Origin: Clostridiales bacterium UBA2432
GTDB taxonomy: Bacteria; Bacillota; Clostridia; Lachnospirales; Vallitaleaceae
Assembly (NCBI GenBank): GCA_002342805.1
Contig: DDQW01000074.1
Coordinates: forward strand, 727 to 64,726
Direction of reading: 5' to 3'
Length of the DNA stretch: 64,000 nt
Below the pieces are notes generated by a model, which was given only the letters and a program-made list of their open reading frames with translations, searched no databases and was not told the origin of the DNA. The position numbers and the translations under genes are program-made. Within the stretch, counting starts at the first letter, position 1; each line of letters starts with the position of its first letter. Positions 35,549-45,128 of the stretch are shown in pieces.

Positions 35549-36556
35549 ATGAATTTACGAGAATTACAAGAAGAACGCGAATTTGAAATATTAAGCCCAT
35601 ATTCTTCCTTTAGTCGAAACAGTCGCGGACGGGAAGTTGAAGAGACACCATGTGATATTCGAACGGATTACCAACGTGATCGAGATCGCATACTACACTC
35701 AAAATCCTTTCGACGATTAAAGCATAAAACACAGGTTTTTATTGCACCGGAAGGTGATCATTATCGTACGCGATTAACGCATACCTTAGAAGTGTCCCAA
35801 ATTGCGAGAACCATTGCACGGGCCTTACGCTTAAATGAAGACTTAACAGAAGCCATCGCATTGGCACATGATTTAGGGCACACACCTTTTGGTCATGCCG
35901 GGGAATATGCTTTGAATGGTGTTTCTGAGTTAGGCTTTAAACACTATCAACAAAGTATTCGTGTTGTGGAAATACTTGAAAACAAGGGCAAGGGTTTAAA
36001 TCTGACTTGGGAAGTACGTGATGGAATTTTAAATCATCCGACAAAAGGAAGACCCTCAACATTAGAAGGCGCTATTGTTCGTTTATCCGATAAAATTGCT
36101 TATATTAACCATGATATCGATGATGCAATTCGAGGACATATTTTAAGTGAAAAAGATTTGCCAAAAGAATATACAGATGTTCTTGGGTTGACATCCAAAG
36201 AACGTATTAGCATTATGGTGCATGACATTGTGACAAATAGCATGGATCAAGATGCCATTATAATGAGTCAACATATTATGACTGCCATGACAGGCATGCG
36301 ACAGTTCATGTTTGAAAATGTATATATTGATTCAAAAGCAAAAGAACATGAAGAGAAAGCACAGAATATGTTGACACAACTTTTCTTGTATTTTAAGGAA
36401 CATACACATTTATTGCCTCCAGAGTTTCTCGTGATGATTGATGACGGAGAACTCGTTGAGCGTGTTGTAAGTGATTATATAGCAGGAATGACGGATCGCT
36501 ATGCCATTCGAAAATTTATGGATTTATTTGTTCCATCTTCCTGGAAAGAATTGTGA
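35549..36556 (+). CDS. dgt: dGTPase-like HD-domain triphosphohydrolase
   Basis: A 335-residue HD-superfamily enzyme, annotated in relatives as dGTP triphosphohydrolase-like. Metal ligands are in YRTRLTHTLEVSQIAR and LAHDLGHTPFGHAGE, and the DRDRILHSKSFRRLKHKTQV segment is typical of the family. It would hydrolyse dNTPs to nucleoside and triphosphate; the preferred substrate is not predictable. CTAGGAGGTTGT precedes the ATG. It heads the dnaG-rpoD block, a frequent clostridial order. Confidence 0.93.
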   Translation: MNLRELQEEREFEILSPYSSFSRNSRGREVEETPCDIRTDYQRDRDRILHSKSFRRLKHKTQVFIAPEGDHYRTRLTHTLEVSQIARTIARALRLNEDLTEAIALAHDLGHTPFGHAGEYALNGVSELGFKHYQQSIRVVEILENKGKGLNLTWEVRDGILNHPTKGRPSTLEGAIVRLSDKIAYINHDIDDAIRGHILSEKDLPKEYTDVLGLTSKERISIMVHDIVTNSMDQDAIIMSQHIMTAMTGMRQFMFENVYIDSKAKEHEEKAQNMLTQLFLYFKEHTHLLPPEFLVMIDDGELVERVVSDYIAGMTDRYAIRKFMDLFVPSSWKEL

Positions 36557-36592
36557 TAAAATGTTGAATAGAAGAACGGAGAATGAAAGGTT

Positions 36593-38386
36593 ATGTTTTA
36601 TCCGGATGAAATAATTGAAGAGGTACGATTACATAATGATGTTATTGACGTCATAGGTTCTTATGTGCACCTTCAAAAAAAAGGAAGTTCTCACTTTGGA
36701 TTATGTCCTTTTCATAATGAGAAAACACCCTCATTTTCTGTAAGTAAAGATAAACAGATGTACTATTGCTTTGGATGTGGTGCAGGAGGCAATGTTTTTA
36801 GTTTTATAATGGCTTACGAAAACTATTCCTTTGTTGAATCAGTAAAATACTTAGCAGAACGGGCGCATATTGAACTGCCTGAGCCTGAAGTATCAGAAGA
36901 AGTTAAAAAAGCCATCAATTATAAACAACGTTTATATGATGCCAACCGTTTGGCTGCCAGATACTATTATAGCTTGTTACGTAAAGATGTGGGAAAACGT
37001 GCATTAGCCTATTTTCAAGATAGAAAATTGAGTGCAGATATTATGAAACAATTCGGGCTAGGTTATGCCACACAGTTTCGTGATGATTTATATAAATATT
37101 TACAAAAACAAGGTTTTTTGGATCAAGAATTATTGGATTGTGGCTTGTTGCTGGAAGATAAGAAACACAAAGGGGAATATTATGATCGTTTTTTTAATCG
37201 TGTAATGTTTCCTATTTTTGATGTGCATGGTAAAGTAATAGCTTTCGGTGGCAGAGTTCTTGGTGAGGGACAACCTAAATATTTGAATTCGCCGGAAACG
37301 AAGCTTTTTGATAAAAGTCGAAATCTATATGGACTAAATATTGCACGCAAATCAAGAGAGTCTTTTATGATTGTTGTTGAAGGCTATATGGATGTGATTG
37401 CTTTACATCAAGCTGGCTTTGATAATGCAATTGCATCATTAGGTACAGCCTTTACAAGCGGTCATGGACAATTGATTAAACGCTATGTAGATGAAGTTGT
37501 CATTGCATTTGATAGTGATGGAGCAGGCGTTAACGCAGCACTTCGATCGATTCCTATTTTGAAATCGGCAGGATTAATTGTTCGAGTTTTGAACATGGAG
37601 ACAGCAAAAGATCCAGATGAGTTTATACAAAATCAAGGCGTTGAAGCCTTTCAAACTTTATTACACAATGCAACAGCGAGTTTTATGTTTGAGATTAAAC
37701 AATTAAGTAAACGTTTTGATCTTACTGATCCGGAGTATCGAACGCGCTTTAGTGAAGAAGTAGCTAAAAAACTATTATCAATTGAAGGAAAGATTGAACG
37801 TGATAATTATTTAGAGGCCATTGTGTCTCAGTATCATATGTCAAAAAGTGGATTATATGAACTTTTGGCCAAGCATGGCAATAATGTAGGAATTGCTCAA
37901 CGAACACCGCAAACCATGTCGAGAGATATGGGAGGCAATTCACACAAAAAACGAGAAGAAGGTACGGTACTTGCCCAAAAACAGCTTTTAGCCATTCTCG
38001 TATCAAATTATAAAATATTTAATGGCGTAAAAGATATTATTCAACCAGAGTATTTCACACATGATACGTTACAAAAAGTAGCCTATATTGTGTTTGATAT
38101 ATATAAAACAAAACAAGAAATTGAACCTGCAGATATTATGCGACGATTTACGCAAATTGAAGATCAAAAAATGATTGCAAATATTTTCAGTGAAGAGTTA
38201 AAAGTCGAAAATCAGCAGCAACTTGAAAAATTGTTAAATGACACCATAAGAAATATCAAAGGTGATTATCTGGAACAAAAACGCATGAATGTAAATGATC
38301 CGTCTGGATTAATGACATTAATTCAAGAAAAAAAAGCGTTACTTAATTTTTATCTTCACCTAGATGAAATCGATAGAAGGGATTGA
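36593..38386 (+). CDS. dnaG: DNA primase
   Basis: A 597-residue primase. The CHC2 zinc finger is CPFHNEKTPSF with CFGCGAGGN; the TOPRIM catalytic core has VVEGYMDVIALHQAG and VVIAFDSDGAG; the C-terminal domain (about 440-597) is the DnaB-helicase interaction region. A GAAAGG site precedes the ATG. It ends 5 nt before rpoD, keeping the macromolecular synthesis operon order. Confidence 0.97.
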   Translation: MFYPDEIIEEVRLHNDVIDVIGSYVHLQKKGSSHFGLCPFHNEKTPSFSVSKDKQMYYCFGCGAGGNVFSFIMAYENYSFVESVKYLAERAHIELPEPEVSEEVKKAINYKQRLYDANRLAARYYYSLLRKDVGKRALAYFQDRKLSADIMKQFGLGYATQFRDDLYKYLQKQGFLDQELLDCGLLLEDKKHKGEYYDRFFNRVMFPIFDVHGKVIAFGGRVLGEGQPKYLNSPETKLFDKSRNLYGLNIARKSRESFMIVVEGYMDVIALHQAGFDNAIASLGTAFTSGHGQLIKRYVDEVVIAFDSDGAGVNAALRSIPILKSAGLIVRVLNMETAKDPDEFIQNQGVEAFQTLLHNATASFMFEIKQLSKRFDLTDPEYRTRFSEEVAKKLLSIEGKIERDNYLEAIVSQYHMSKSGLYELLAKHGNNVGIAQRTPQTMSRDMGGNSHKKREEGTVLAQKQLLAILVSNYKIFNGVKDIIQPEYFTHDTLQKVAYIVFDIYKTKQEIEPADIMRRFTQIEDQKMIANIFSEELKVENQQQLEKLLNDTIRNIKGDYLEQKRMNVNDPSGLMTLIQEKKALLNFYLHLDEIDRRD

Positions 38387-38391
38387 AAATA

Positions 38392-39471
38392 ATGGCAGCA
38401 GAAGAAAATGTAAAAAGTTTTGAAGCAAAAATCTTAGAATTGGTCACCATAGCTAAAACAAAGAAGAACGTTTTAGAATATAAAGAGATTGAGGCCAGAT
38501 TTAAAGATGAAGAGTTGGAACCCGACAAAATTGAAGTGATTTATGAGGTTCTAGAAAAAAGTGGTGTTGATGTATTAGGTGAGGTAGAAGATGACGAAGA
38601 AGAAGAAGAAAAGGAATTAGATTTATCCTTACCTGAAGGGATAAATATCGATGACCCCGTTCGTATGTATTTAAAAGAAATCGGGAAAGTTCCTTTGCTT
38701 ACAGGCGAAGAAGAGATTGCCTTGGCAAAACGTATGGAAGCAGGCGATGAAATTGCAAAACAACGTTTAGCCGAAGCAAATTTGCGTCTTGTGGTAAGTA
38801 TAGCAAAGCGTTACGTTGGTCGAGGTATGTTGTTTTTAGATTTAATACAAGAAGGAAATTTAGGTCTTATCAAAGCTGTTGAAAAATTTGATTATAATAA
38901 AGGGTTTAAATTTAGTACCTATGCTACATGGTGGATTCGACAAGCGATTACACGTGCCATAGCTGACCAGGCAAGAACGATACGTATTCCAGTTCATATG
39001 GTTGAGACGATTAATAAACTCATACGCGTATCACGTCAACTTTTACAGGAGCTTGGACGAGATCCTGCACCGGAAGAAATTGCAGAAGAACTTGATATGC
39101 CTGTTGATAAGGTAAGAGAGATTTTGAAGATATCACAAGAACCGGTGTCATTAGAGACACCCATCGGAGAAGAAGAAGACTCACATTTAGGTGACTTTAT
39201 ACAAGATGATAATGTTCCTGTTCCTGCGGAAGCCGCCGCATTTACATTACTTAAAGAGCAGCTTGTTGAAGTTTTAGATACTCTAACAGAACGTGAGCAA
39301 AAAGTTTTGCGTCTACGTTTTGGTCTTGATGACGGGCGTGCTAGAACACTTGAAGAGGTGGGCAAGGAATTTAATGTAACCCGTGAGCGTATTCGACAAA
39401 TTGAAGCCAAGGCACTACGAAAGCTTAGACATCCTAGCCGAAGTCGAAAATTGAAAGATTATCTAGAATAA
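38392..39471 (+). CDS. rpoD: primary sigma factor SigA (RpoD)
   Basis: A 359-residue housekeeping sigma-70. Region 1.1 is short and acidic (EEEEKELDLSL); region 1.2 starts DDPVRMYLKEIGKVPLL; region 2 includes RYVGRGMLFLDLIQEGN and YATWWIRQAITRAIADQ; region 4.2 includes VTRERIRQIEAKALRKL. The ATG at 38392 is chosen over a TTG at 38383 because AGAAGGGA is better placed for it. It would recognise the TTGACA/TATAAT-like promoters noted in this window. Confidence 0.98.
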   Translation: MAAEENVKSFEAKILELVTIAKTKKNVLEYKEIEARFKDEELEPDKIEVIYEVLEKSGVDVLGEVEDDEEEEEKELDLSLPEGINIDDPVRMYLKEIGKVPLLTGEEEIALAKRMEAGDEIAKQRLAEANLRLVVSIAKRYVGRGMLFLDLIQEGNLGLIKAVEKFDYNKGFKFSTYATWWIRQAITRAIADQARTIRIPVHMVETINKLIRVSRQLLQELGRDPAPEEIAEELDMPVDKVREILKISQEPVSLETPIGEEEDSHLGDFIQDDNVPVPAEAAAFTLLKEQLVEVLDTLTEREQKVLRLRFGLDDGRARTLEEVGKEFNVTRERIRQIEAKALRKLRHPSRSRKLKDYLE

Positions 39472-39477
39472 GTATGC

Positions 39478-39516
39478 ATAAAACCATGAATGATGACTAT
39501 TGTTCATGGTTTTATT
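39478..39516 (+). terminator. intrinsic terminator after rpoD
   Basis: ATAAAACCATGAA (39478-39490) pairs perfectly with TTCATGGTTTTAT (39503-39515) around a 12-nt loop; the T-rich 3-prime arm serves as the U-tract. It begins 6 nt after the rpoD stop and closes the dgt-dnaG-rpoD unit. Confidence 0.75.
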
Positions 39517-39533
39517 GAAAGTGGGGAAATAAC

Positions 39534-40241
39534 ATGGAGATTTCAAAACGTTTAGAATGGATTGCGTCATATGTTCAACCGGGCGAACGTGTGGCTGATA
39601 TTGGGACAGATCATGGCTACATTCCGATCTATTTGGCCCAAAACAATATATCGCCTAAAGTCATTGCCATGGATATTAATTTTGGACCTTTAGAAAAAGC
39701 CAAGAATAATATGGAAGCATACCATCAAGAAGACAAAGTTGAAGTAAGACTCAGTAATGGACTTATGACTTTAGATGAAGGTGAAGTCGATTGTGTAATC
39801 ATATGTGGAATGGGCGGACGATTAATTGATCAAATATTAAGAGAATCAAAAGATAAATTACATACATATAAACGTTGGATTATATCGCCACATAAAGATA
39901 TTGAAGTGGTGCGCAAGACACTTTTGGAACTTGGGCTTGCAATTATTGATGAAGATATGATCTATGAAGACGGTCACTACTATACACTGATTATCGCCAT
40001 AACAGACACAAAAGAGGTGGCATATTTACCCTATTCACCAAATGAAAATCCACTTTATTTTGTTTATGGAAAGTGCTTAGTGACCAAAAAACATCCGCTG
40101 CTGATGGAACAACTTGAGATGAAAAATACGAGAGACACACAATTGATTGCTATTTTAAAAGAAAAAGGTATTATTAATCGAATTGCTGAATTAGAGCATG
40201 ATATTGCTATTCGAAAAAAGGTGATTAAATGGATGCAATAA
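39534..40241 (+). CDS. trmK: tRNA (adenine-22-N1)-methyltransferase TrmK
   Basis: A 235-residue SAM-dependent methyltransferase of the TrmK/YqfN family, which methylates A22 in tRNA. The SAM loop is GERVADIGTDHGYIPIYL, followed by VIAMDINFGPLEKAK and the catalytic-region IICGMGGRLI. A C-terminal coiled coil ends the protein. In many Firmicutes it follows rpoD and precedes the nif3-like gene, as here; the two overlap by 13 nt. GTGGGGAAAT precedes the ATG. Confidence 0.93.
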   Translation: MEISKRLEWIASYVQPGERVADIGTDHGYIPIYLAQNNISPKVIAMDINFGPLEKAKNNMEAYHQEDKVEVRLSNGLMTLDEGEVDCVIICGMGGRLIDQILRESKDKLHTYKRWIISPHKDIEVVRKTLLELGLAIIDEDMIYEDGHYYTLIIAITDTKEVAYLPYSPNENPLYFVYGKCLVTKKHPLLMEQLEMKNTRDTQLIAILKEKGIINRIAELEHDIAIRKKVIKWMQ

Positions 40242-41011
40242 AAGTAAAGGATATTATGGAGAGTATTGAAAAAGTAGCTCCGTCCGTATTAGCTGAAGCA
40301 TATGATAACGTTGGATTGCTTGTTGGTGATTCCCAGCAGCAAGTAAGAAAAGTTATCGTAGGCCTTGAAGTTACGGATTCGCTAATTGAAGAAGCAATCA
40401 ACAAAGGGTGTGAACTTATTGTTGTTCATCATCCACTTATTTTTTCACCACTCAAAAGAATTACTCAAGATGATAGCATAAGTCGAAAAATTATTCGATT
40501 GATTAAAGAAGATATAAGTTTATATGTGGCCCATACAAATCTTGATAAGGCGGATGGAGGGTTGAATGACTATTTATGTAAAACACTTGGTCTCAAACCG
40601 AATAAAAAATTGAATTTAGAAGAAGTGGACCTTATTCGAATCTGTGATATAGAGCCACAGTCATTTAGCCAATTAATTATTCAAATACGCGATCGTTTAA
40701 ATTTGAAAAATATACGATATGTAGGAAGCATAGATGCTTCAATCGAAAGAATTGGGGTATGTTCTGGAAGTGGTATGAGTTTATTTGATATGGCTGTTGA
40801 AAATGGAATCGATGCATATATTACTGGCGATGTAAAATATCATGATGCAGTAAAAGCTATGGATTTTGGTATACCAGTCATTGATGCAGGACATTTTGGG
40901 ACAGAGATTATCTGTCGCCAATTATTTGAGAACATTCTTACACAAGCATTTAAAAAAAATATAAAGGTCTATCAACACGAAGATTTTTTTGATCCTATTC
41001 GTATGGTATAG
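40229..41011 (+). CDS. Nif3-like dinuclear metal centre protein
   Basis: A 260-residue NIF3/YqfO family member, sometimes labelled GTP cyclohydrolase 1 type 2, though the physiological role is unsettled. Metal ligands are in IVVHHPLIF, YVAHTNLDKADGG and VIDAGHFGTE. This is the short form without the PII-like insert found in Bacillus YqfO. It overlaps trmK by 13 nt, so the two are co-translated; a functional connection is not known. Confidence 0.93.
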   Translation: MDAIKVKDIMESIEKVAPSVLAEAYDNVGLLVGDSQQQVRKVIVGLEVTDSLIEEAINKGCELIVVHHPLIFSPLKRITQDDSISRKIIRLIKEDISLYVAHTNLDKADGGLNDYLCKTLGLKPNKKLNLEEVDLIRICDIEPQSFSQLIIQIRDRLNLKNIRYVGSIDASIERIGVCSGSGMSLFDMAVENGIDAYITGDVKYHDAVKAMDFGIPVIDAGHFGTEIICRQLFENILTQAFKKNIKVYQHEDFFDPIRMV

Positions 41012-41044
41012 GTACATGAATATATTAAATCGGAGGTATATGCG

Positions 41045-42724
41045 TTGGTTGTAAAAATAATACTTAAACATAATAATACGACAATTGAAGTTGAAAAAGG
41101 CACACCTTTACAAGACGTTGCAAAAAGGGTACAAGATGATTTTGAAGCACCAATCACACTTGCCATTGTTAATGGTAAGCTAAAAGAAATATATAAACGG
41201 GTTAAATCAGATTGCGAAGTGGAATTTTTAGATTTGACCGATAAAGACGGATATCGAACATATCAACGTTCCTTGACCCTTTTATTCATTAAATCCTTAA
41301 GAGATATTTATCAAGGATATGGAATGAATAATGTGGATGTACGTGTTCAGTTTACGATTAACCGAGGATTATATTGTGAAGTTTTGAATAATCAAGAAAG
41401 ACCTTTGAATGACTCGATTATAAGTGCGATTGAAAGTCGCATGAAAGAATATGTAAATCAAGATGCCATTATATATAAAAGTACAGTAACAACCAGCAAG
41501 GCTATTAAAATATTTAAAAAGCAGGGAATGAAGGATAAAGTTTGTTTATTAAAATACCGCAGTGTTTCAAATACCAATATATATGAACTAGATGGATTTT
41601 ACGATTATTATTATGGATACATGGTTCCTTCCTATGGTAGCATTGGTATGTTTGAACTGCATGCCCATGATGAAGGGGTAATGGTTCAGTATGTTTCAAA
41701 AGCAGAACCTAAAAAAGTAGCACAGTTTAAACCTGCCTTAATGCTATTTGATACACAAAAAGAAACATCACGTTGGGCGGAATTAATGAATGTGACAACG
41801 ATTGGTGAATTAAATGAGCTTATAGCGGCAGGTGATATGAATGATTTGTTATTAGTAGCAGAAGCTTTAATGGAAAAAAAAATAGCTTCGATTGCTGATG
41901 ATATCGTGAATAATCAACAAAAAAAACGCTTTATTTTTATTGCCGGACCTTCATCGTCAGGCAAGACAACCTTTGCACATCGCTTGGGAATACAACTTCG
42001 AGCATTTGGAATGAATCCCAAGACCATTTCATTAGATAATTATTTTGTAAACAGGGAAAAAACACCACTTGATGAATTTGGTAACTTTAATTATGAAACG
42101 ATTGATGCTATTGATCGCCAATTATTTAATCAAAATATGTTACAATTACTTGATAATGAAGCCGTGGATATCCCTTATTATAATTTTATATCCGGAAAAC
42201 GTGAATATCGTGAGAATCCCATTAAATTGGGAGAAAATGGAATTTTAGTTGTTGAAGGTATTCATGGACTCAATGACATGTTGTCATATGACTTGCCGGA
42301 TGAAAATAAATATAAGATATATATTAGTGCAATGACACAATTGAATTTGGATTATCATAATCGAATTCCAACGACAGATGGTCGATTGATTCGACGAATA
42401 GTAAGAGATTACCAATATCGTGGTGTCTCAGCGCGACAAACGATAAAAATGTGGGAGTCGGTAAGAAGAGGCGAAGAACAGTATATTTTTCCATTTCAAG
42501 AGAAGGCAGATGTGATGTTTAACTCAGCATTAATCTATGAAATTGCTGTTTTAAAACAATATGCAGATCCTTTGTTATATAGTATACCGGATACATGTCC
42601 TGAACATATTGAAGCAAAACGTCTAATTAAGTTTTTAGATTATATTCTAGGTGTTACTAGTGAACATATTCCCCAGAATTCATTGTTGCGTGAATTCATA
42701 GGCGGAAGTTGCTTTAGAACTTGA
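41045..42724 (+). CDS. nucleoside (uridine) kinase with TGS domain
   Basis: A 559-residue fusion. An N-terminal TGS-like domain (about 1-65) and a middle region resembling the editing part of threonyl-tRNA synthetase (about 70-270) precede a P-loop kinase (about 295-500) with IAGPSSSGKTTFAHRLG and ISLDNYFVNREKTP, as in uridine kinases. Such proteins are annotated as nucleoside kinase in clostridia; the role of the tRNA synthetase-like part is unclear. The start is TTG at 41045, 8 nt after GGAGG; the ATG at 41040 is out of frame. Confidence 0.88.
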   Translation: MVVKIILKHNNTTIEVEKGTPLQDVAKRVQDDFEAPITLAIVNGKLKEIYKRVKSDCEVEFLDLTDKDGYRTYQRSLTLLFIKSLRDIYQGYGMNNVDVRVQFTINRGLYCEVLNNQERPLNDSIISAIESRMKEYVNQDAIIYKSTVTTSKAIKIFKKQGMKDKVCLLKYRSVSNTNIYELDGFYDYYYGYMVPSYGSIGMFELHAHDEGVMVQYVSKAEPKKVAQFKPALMLFDTQKETSRWAELMNVTTIGELNELIAAGDMNDLLLVAEALMEKKIASIADDIVNNQQKKRFIFIAGPSSSGKTTFAHRLGIQLRAFGMNPKTISLDNYFVNREKTPLDEFGNFNYETIDAIDRQLFNQNMLQLLDNEAVDIPYYNFISGKREYRENPIKLGENGILVVEGIHGLNDMLSYDLPDENKYKIYISAMTQLNLDYHNRIPTTDGRLIRRIVRDYQYRGVSARQTIKMWESVRRGEEQYIFPFQEKADVMFNSALIYEIAVLKQYADPLLYSIPDTCPEHIEAKRLIKFLDYILGVTSEHIPQNSLLREFIGGSCFRT

Positions 42725-42743
42725 CCTTATTTGGAGGTATAAA

Positions 42744-42986
42744 ATGAAGCCGGAAAAAATTAAAAAAATTTCAGATATTCTATTTGTTTTTAGTATCATA
42801 TTTGCAGCAGGAGTGATGTTTAAGAATTGGTATGATCAGCGAGGATTGCCTGAAGGAGTCTGTCCGATTGAAAACAACTCGACATGGATGATGTTGGCAA
42901 TAACTTTATTGGTGATTAGTTTTATTGTAACATCCATCATCGATTATCGCATAAAAAAGCAAGATAGGAAGGAGAAAAACACTTGA
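42744..42986 (+). CDS. small two-helix membrane protein before moxR
   Basis: An 80-residue protein with membrane helices at about 8-27 and 47-66, a short outer loop with one Cys (GVCPIENNSTW) and a basic C-terminus (RIKKQDRKEKN). I do not recognise the family. TTGGAGG precedes the ATG, and its stop overlaps the start of moxR, so it is co-translated with the MoxR-DUF58-transglutaminase set and probably works with it at the membrane. Confidence 0.78.
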   Translation: MKPEKIKKISDILFVFSIIFAAGVMFKNWYDQRGLPEGVCPIENNSTWMMLAITLLVISFIVTSIIDYRIKKQDRKEKNT

Positions 42987-43924
42987 GAGAACGGATTAAG
43001 CATTTAATGGATAATATGGGCAAAGTCATTGTCGGCAAAGATGATGTTATTGAACTGATTACCTTGGCTTTTATGTGTAATGGTCATGTGTTGATTGAAG
43101 ATGTTCCGGGAACCGGAAAGACAACACTAGCGCTCGCGTTGGCCAAATCAATTGGCGGACAATTTAATCGAATATCATGTACGCCGGATGTTATGCCGTC
43201 AGATATTACAGGCTTTACCATGTATAATCCAAAGCATGAACGGTTTGAATATCATGAAGGTGCAATTATGGCCAATATATTTTTGGCGGATGAGATTAAT
43301 CGTACACCGCCCAAGACACAATCAGGGCTTTTAGAAGCCATGGAAGAACATCATGTAACTGTTGACGGAAAGCATTATGATTTACCGGATCCTTTTATGG
43401 TCATTGCTACGCAAAATCCGGTTGAGTATTTAGGCACCTACCCTTTACCGGAAGCACAAATGGATCGGTTTATTATAAAAATGCATATTGGATATCCGGA
43501 TTTAGAAGAAGAACTCCTCATTATGGAAAGATTCAAAGATGACCATCCCCTTAAGGACTTGCAACCGGTAATTTCGTTAGAAGAAGTTCATGAAATCCAG
43601 CAAGCCATTTTGTCCGTTACAATGGATCCAAGTATTCAAAGATATATATTAAGTCTAGTTAGAGAAACGAGAGAATCTAAGCAAACTTTGTTAGGTGTTA
43701 GCCCCCGTGGAAGTTTGTTTTTGAGTCGAATGGCTAAAGCAAAAGCCTATTTTTCCGGACGGGATTATGTAATTCCGGATGATGTTAAAAACTTATTTGT
43801 GCCGGTTTGCGCCCATCGAATGATGATCAAACCGGAAATGAAATATGAAAATCAATCAAGTGAGGATATACTTGAACAAATATTGAAAAAAGTTAATGTT
43901 CCGGCAGGTGAGTTTATTGCTTAA
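42983..43924 (+). CDS. MoxR-family AAA+ ATPase
   Basis: A 313-residue MoxR ATPase. Walker A is EDVPGTGKTTLALALAK, Walker B is IFLADEINRTPPKTQ, and sensor-type ATQNPVEYLGTYPLPEAQ follows. MoxR proteins act as chaperone-like ATPases for protein or complex maturation and are usually next to DUF58 and transglutaminase-like genes, exactly as here. Start is TTG, with GGAAGGAG 8 nt upstream. The specific target is unknown. Confidence 0.93.
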   Translation: MRERIKHLMDNMGKVIVGKDDVIELITLAFMCNGHVLIEDVPGTGKTTLALALAKSIGGQFNRISCTPDVMPSDITGFTMYNPKHERFEYHEGAIMANIFLADEINRTPPKTQSGLLEAMEEHHVTVDGKHYDLPDPFMVIATQNPVEYLGTYPLPEAQMDRFIIKMHIGYPDLEEELLIMERFKDDHPLKDLQPVISLEEVHEIQQAILSVTMDPSIQRYILSLVRETRESKQTLLGVSPRGSLFLSRMAKAKAYFSGRDYVIPDDVKNLFVPVCAHRMMIKPEMKYENQSSEDILEQILKKVNVPAGEFIA

Positions 43925-45128
43925 AACGTGGGGAATATATTTTATTGTATTAATCTATAGTATCGTTTTTAACCGAGTCTATCCCGGATATATTTCGAGT
44001 GTTTTATTTTATAGTCTTTTGATGCTTCCCATCATAAGTCTTGTTCATCTTGGGTTTACCTATACCGTTTTTCGCTTGACGCATGATGTGGATCAACGTT
44101 TTGTATCAAAAGGTGACATAGTAACCTATCGATTGAGTCTGCATAATGCAACACCTTTCATATTAGCGCCGATGACCATACATTATTTATCTTCAAAGGA
44201 ACTGTTTCATCTTGAAGAAGATAAAAAAAACGCGTGGTTGGTTTTATATCCTAAATCTCAACGTGATCTTCACAAGAATTTGACCTGTTTTTATCGAGGA
44301 AACTATTCTGTAGGAGTTGATTACATTAAGATGCAGGATTTTTTTGGTTTTTTTTCGATTGATTATAAGGACATAGAGCAACACAAAATTCTTGTCTATC
44401 CGAATTTACGTGAGTTCAAATCTGATGTTATGCGACAAGTTATGAGTGAAACGGCGGAAACAATTGTCGGTCATGATTTTGGAAGTTCTACAGTTTTTAC
44501 AGATGTAAGAAAATATCAACCCGGAGATTCTTTAAATAAGATTCATTGGAAATTAAGTGCTAAGAAAAATACATGGATTTCAAAAGAATATATGGGCCAC
44601 GTAACAAATACGACATATCTTTTTTTAGATACGTATGATTTAGACTTGTCAATAGATCACCGAATTATTTATGAAGATTATATGGTGGAAGGCTGTATTT
44701 CTTTGGTCCATTATTTGCTTAGTGATCGGGTAGAATTGAAACTTTATTATGACTATCATGGTATTCAAAATATTAGCGGGAAAGAAATGTCTGCCTTTAA
44801 TATCTTTTATGATGCCTTTGCACACATGACTTTTTATCATGAGAATAATTATACTAAGATGATCAATAAAGTATTGCTTCTTGAAAAGGAGTCTAGCCAC
44901 TTGATTTTTGCAACACAACAGATTCAACCGGAGTTTGTTGATTTGCTAGTTCAATTAAAGTCTCGTAATTTTGAAATTACAGTAGTACTTGTTCATGCAT
45001 CAAGTATTCAACTAGATGATCTAAAAAAAGCAACGGATGAAGGCCTAATGCTTGTTCTTAATACATCGAATATACCTATCTACTATTTAAGAATGGATGA
45101 TGGAGCGGTAAGACTGGAGGTGTCCTAG
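43917..45128 (+). CDS. DUF58 domain protein
   Basis: About 403 residues: two N-terminal membrane helices (within the first 60 residues), a beta-rich extension and a DUF58 domain with the core motif VFTDVRKYQPGDSLNKIHWK, then a von Willebrand A-like C-terminal part. The TTG at 43917 follows AGGTGAG; alternative starts are GTG 43908 and ATG 43896, all overlapping moxR. Partner of the MoxR ATPase in many bacteria; function unknown. Its stop overlaps the next start (TAGTG). Confidence 0.87.
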   Translation: MLKTWGIYFIVLIYSIVFNRVYPGYISSVLFYSLLMLPIISLVHLGFTYTVFRLTHDVDQRFVSKGDIVTYRLSLHNATPFILAPMTIHYLSSKELFHLEEDKKNAWLVLYPKSQRDLHKNLTCFYRGNYSVGVDYIKMQDFFGFFSIDYKDIEQHKILVYPNLREFKSDVMRQVMSETAETIVGHDFGSSTVFTDVRKYQPGDSLNKIHWKLSAKKNTWISKEYMGHVTNTTYLFLDTYDLDLSIDHRIIYEDYMVEGCISLVHYLLSDRVELKLYYDYHGIQNISGKEMSAFNIFYDAFAHMTFYHENNYTKMINKVLLLEKESSHLIFATQQIQPEFVDLLVQLKSRNFEITVVLVHASSIQLDDLKKATDEGLMLVLNTSNIPIYYLRMDDGAVRLEVS

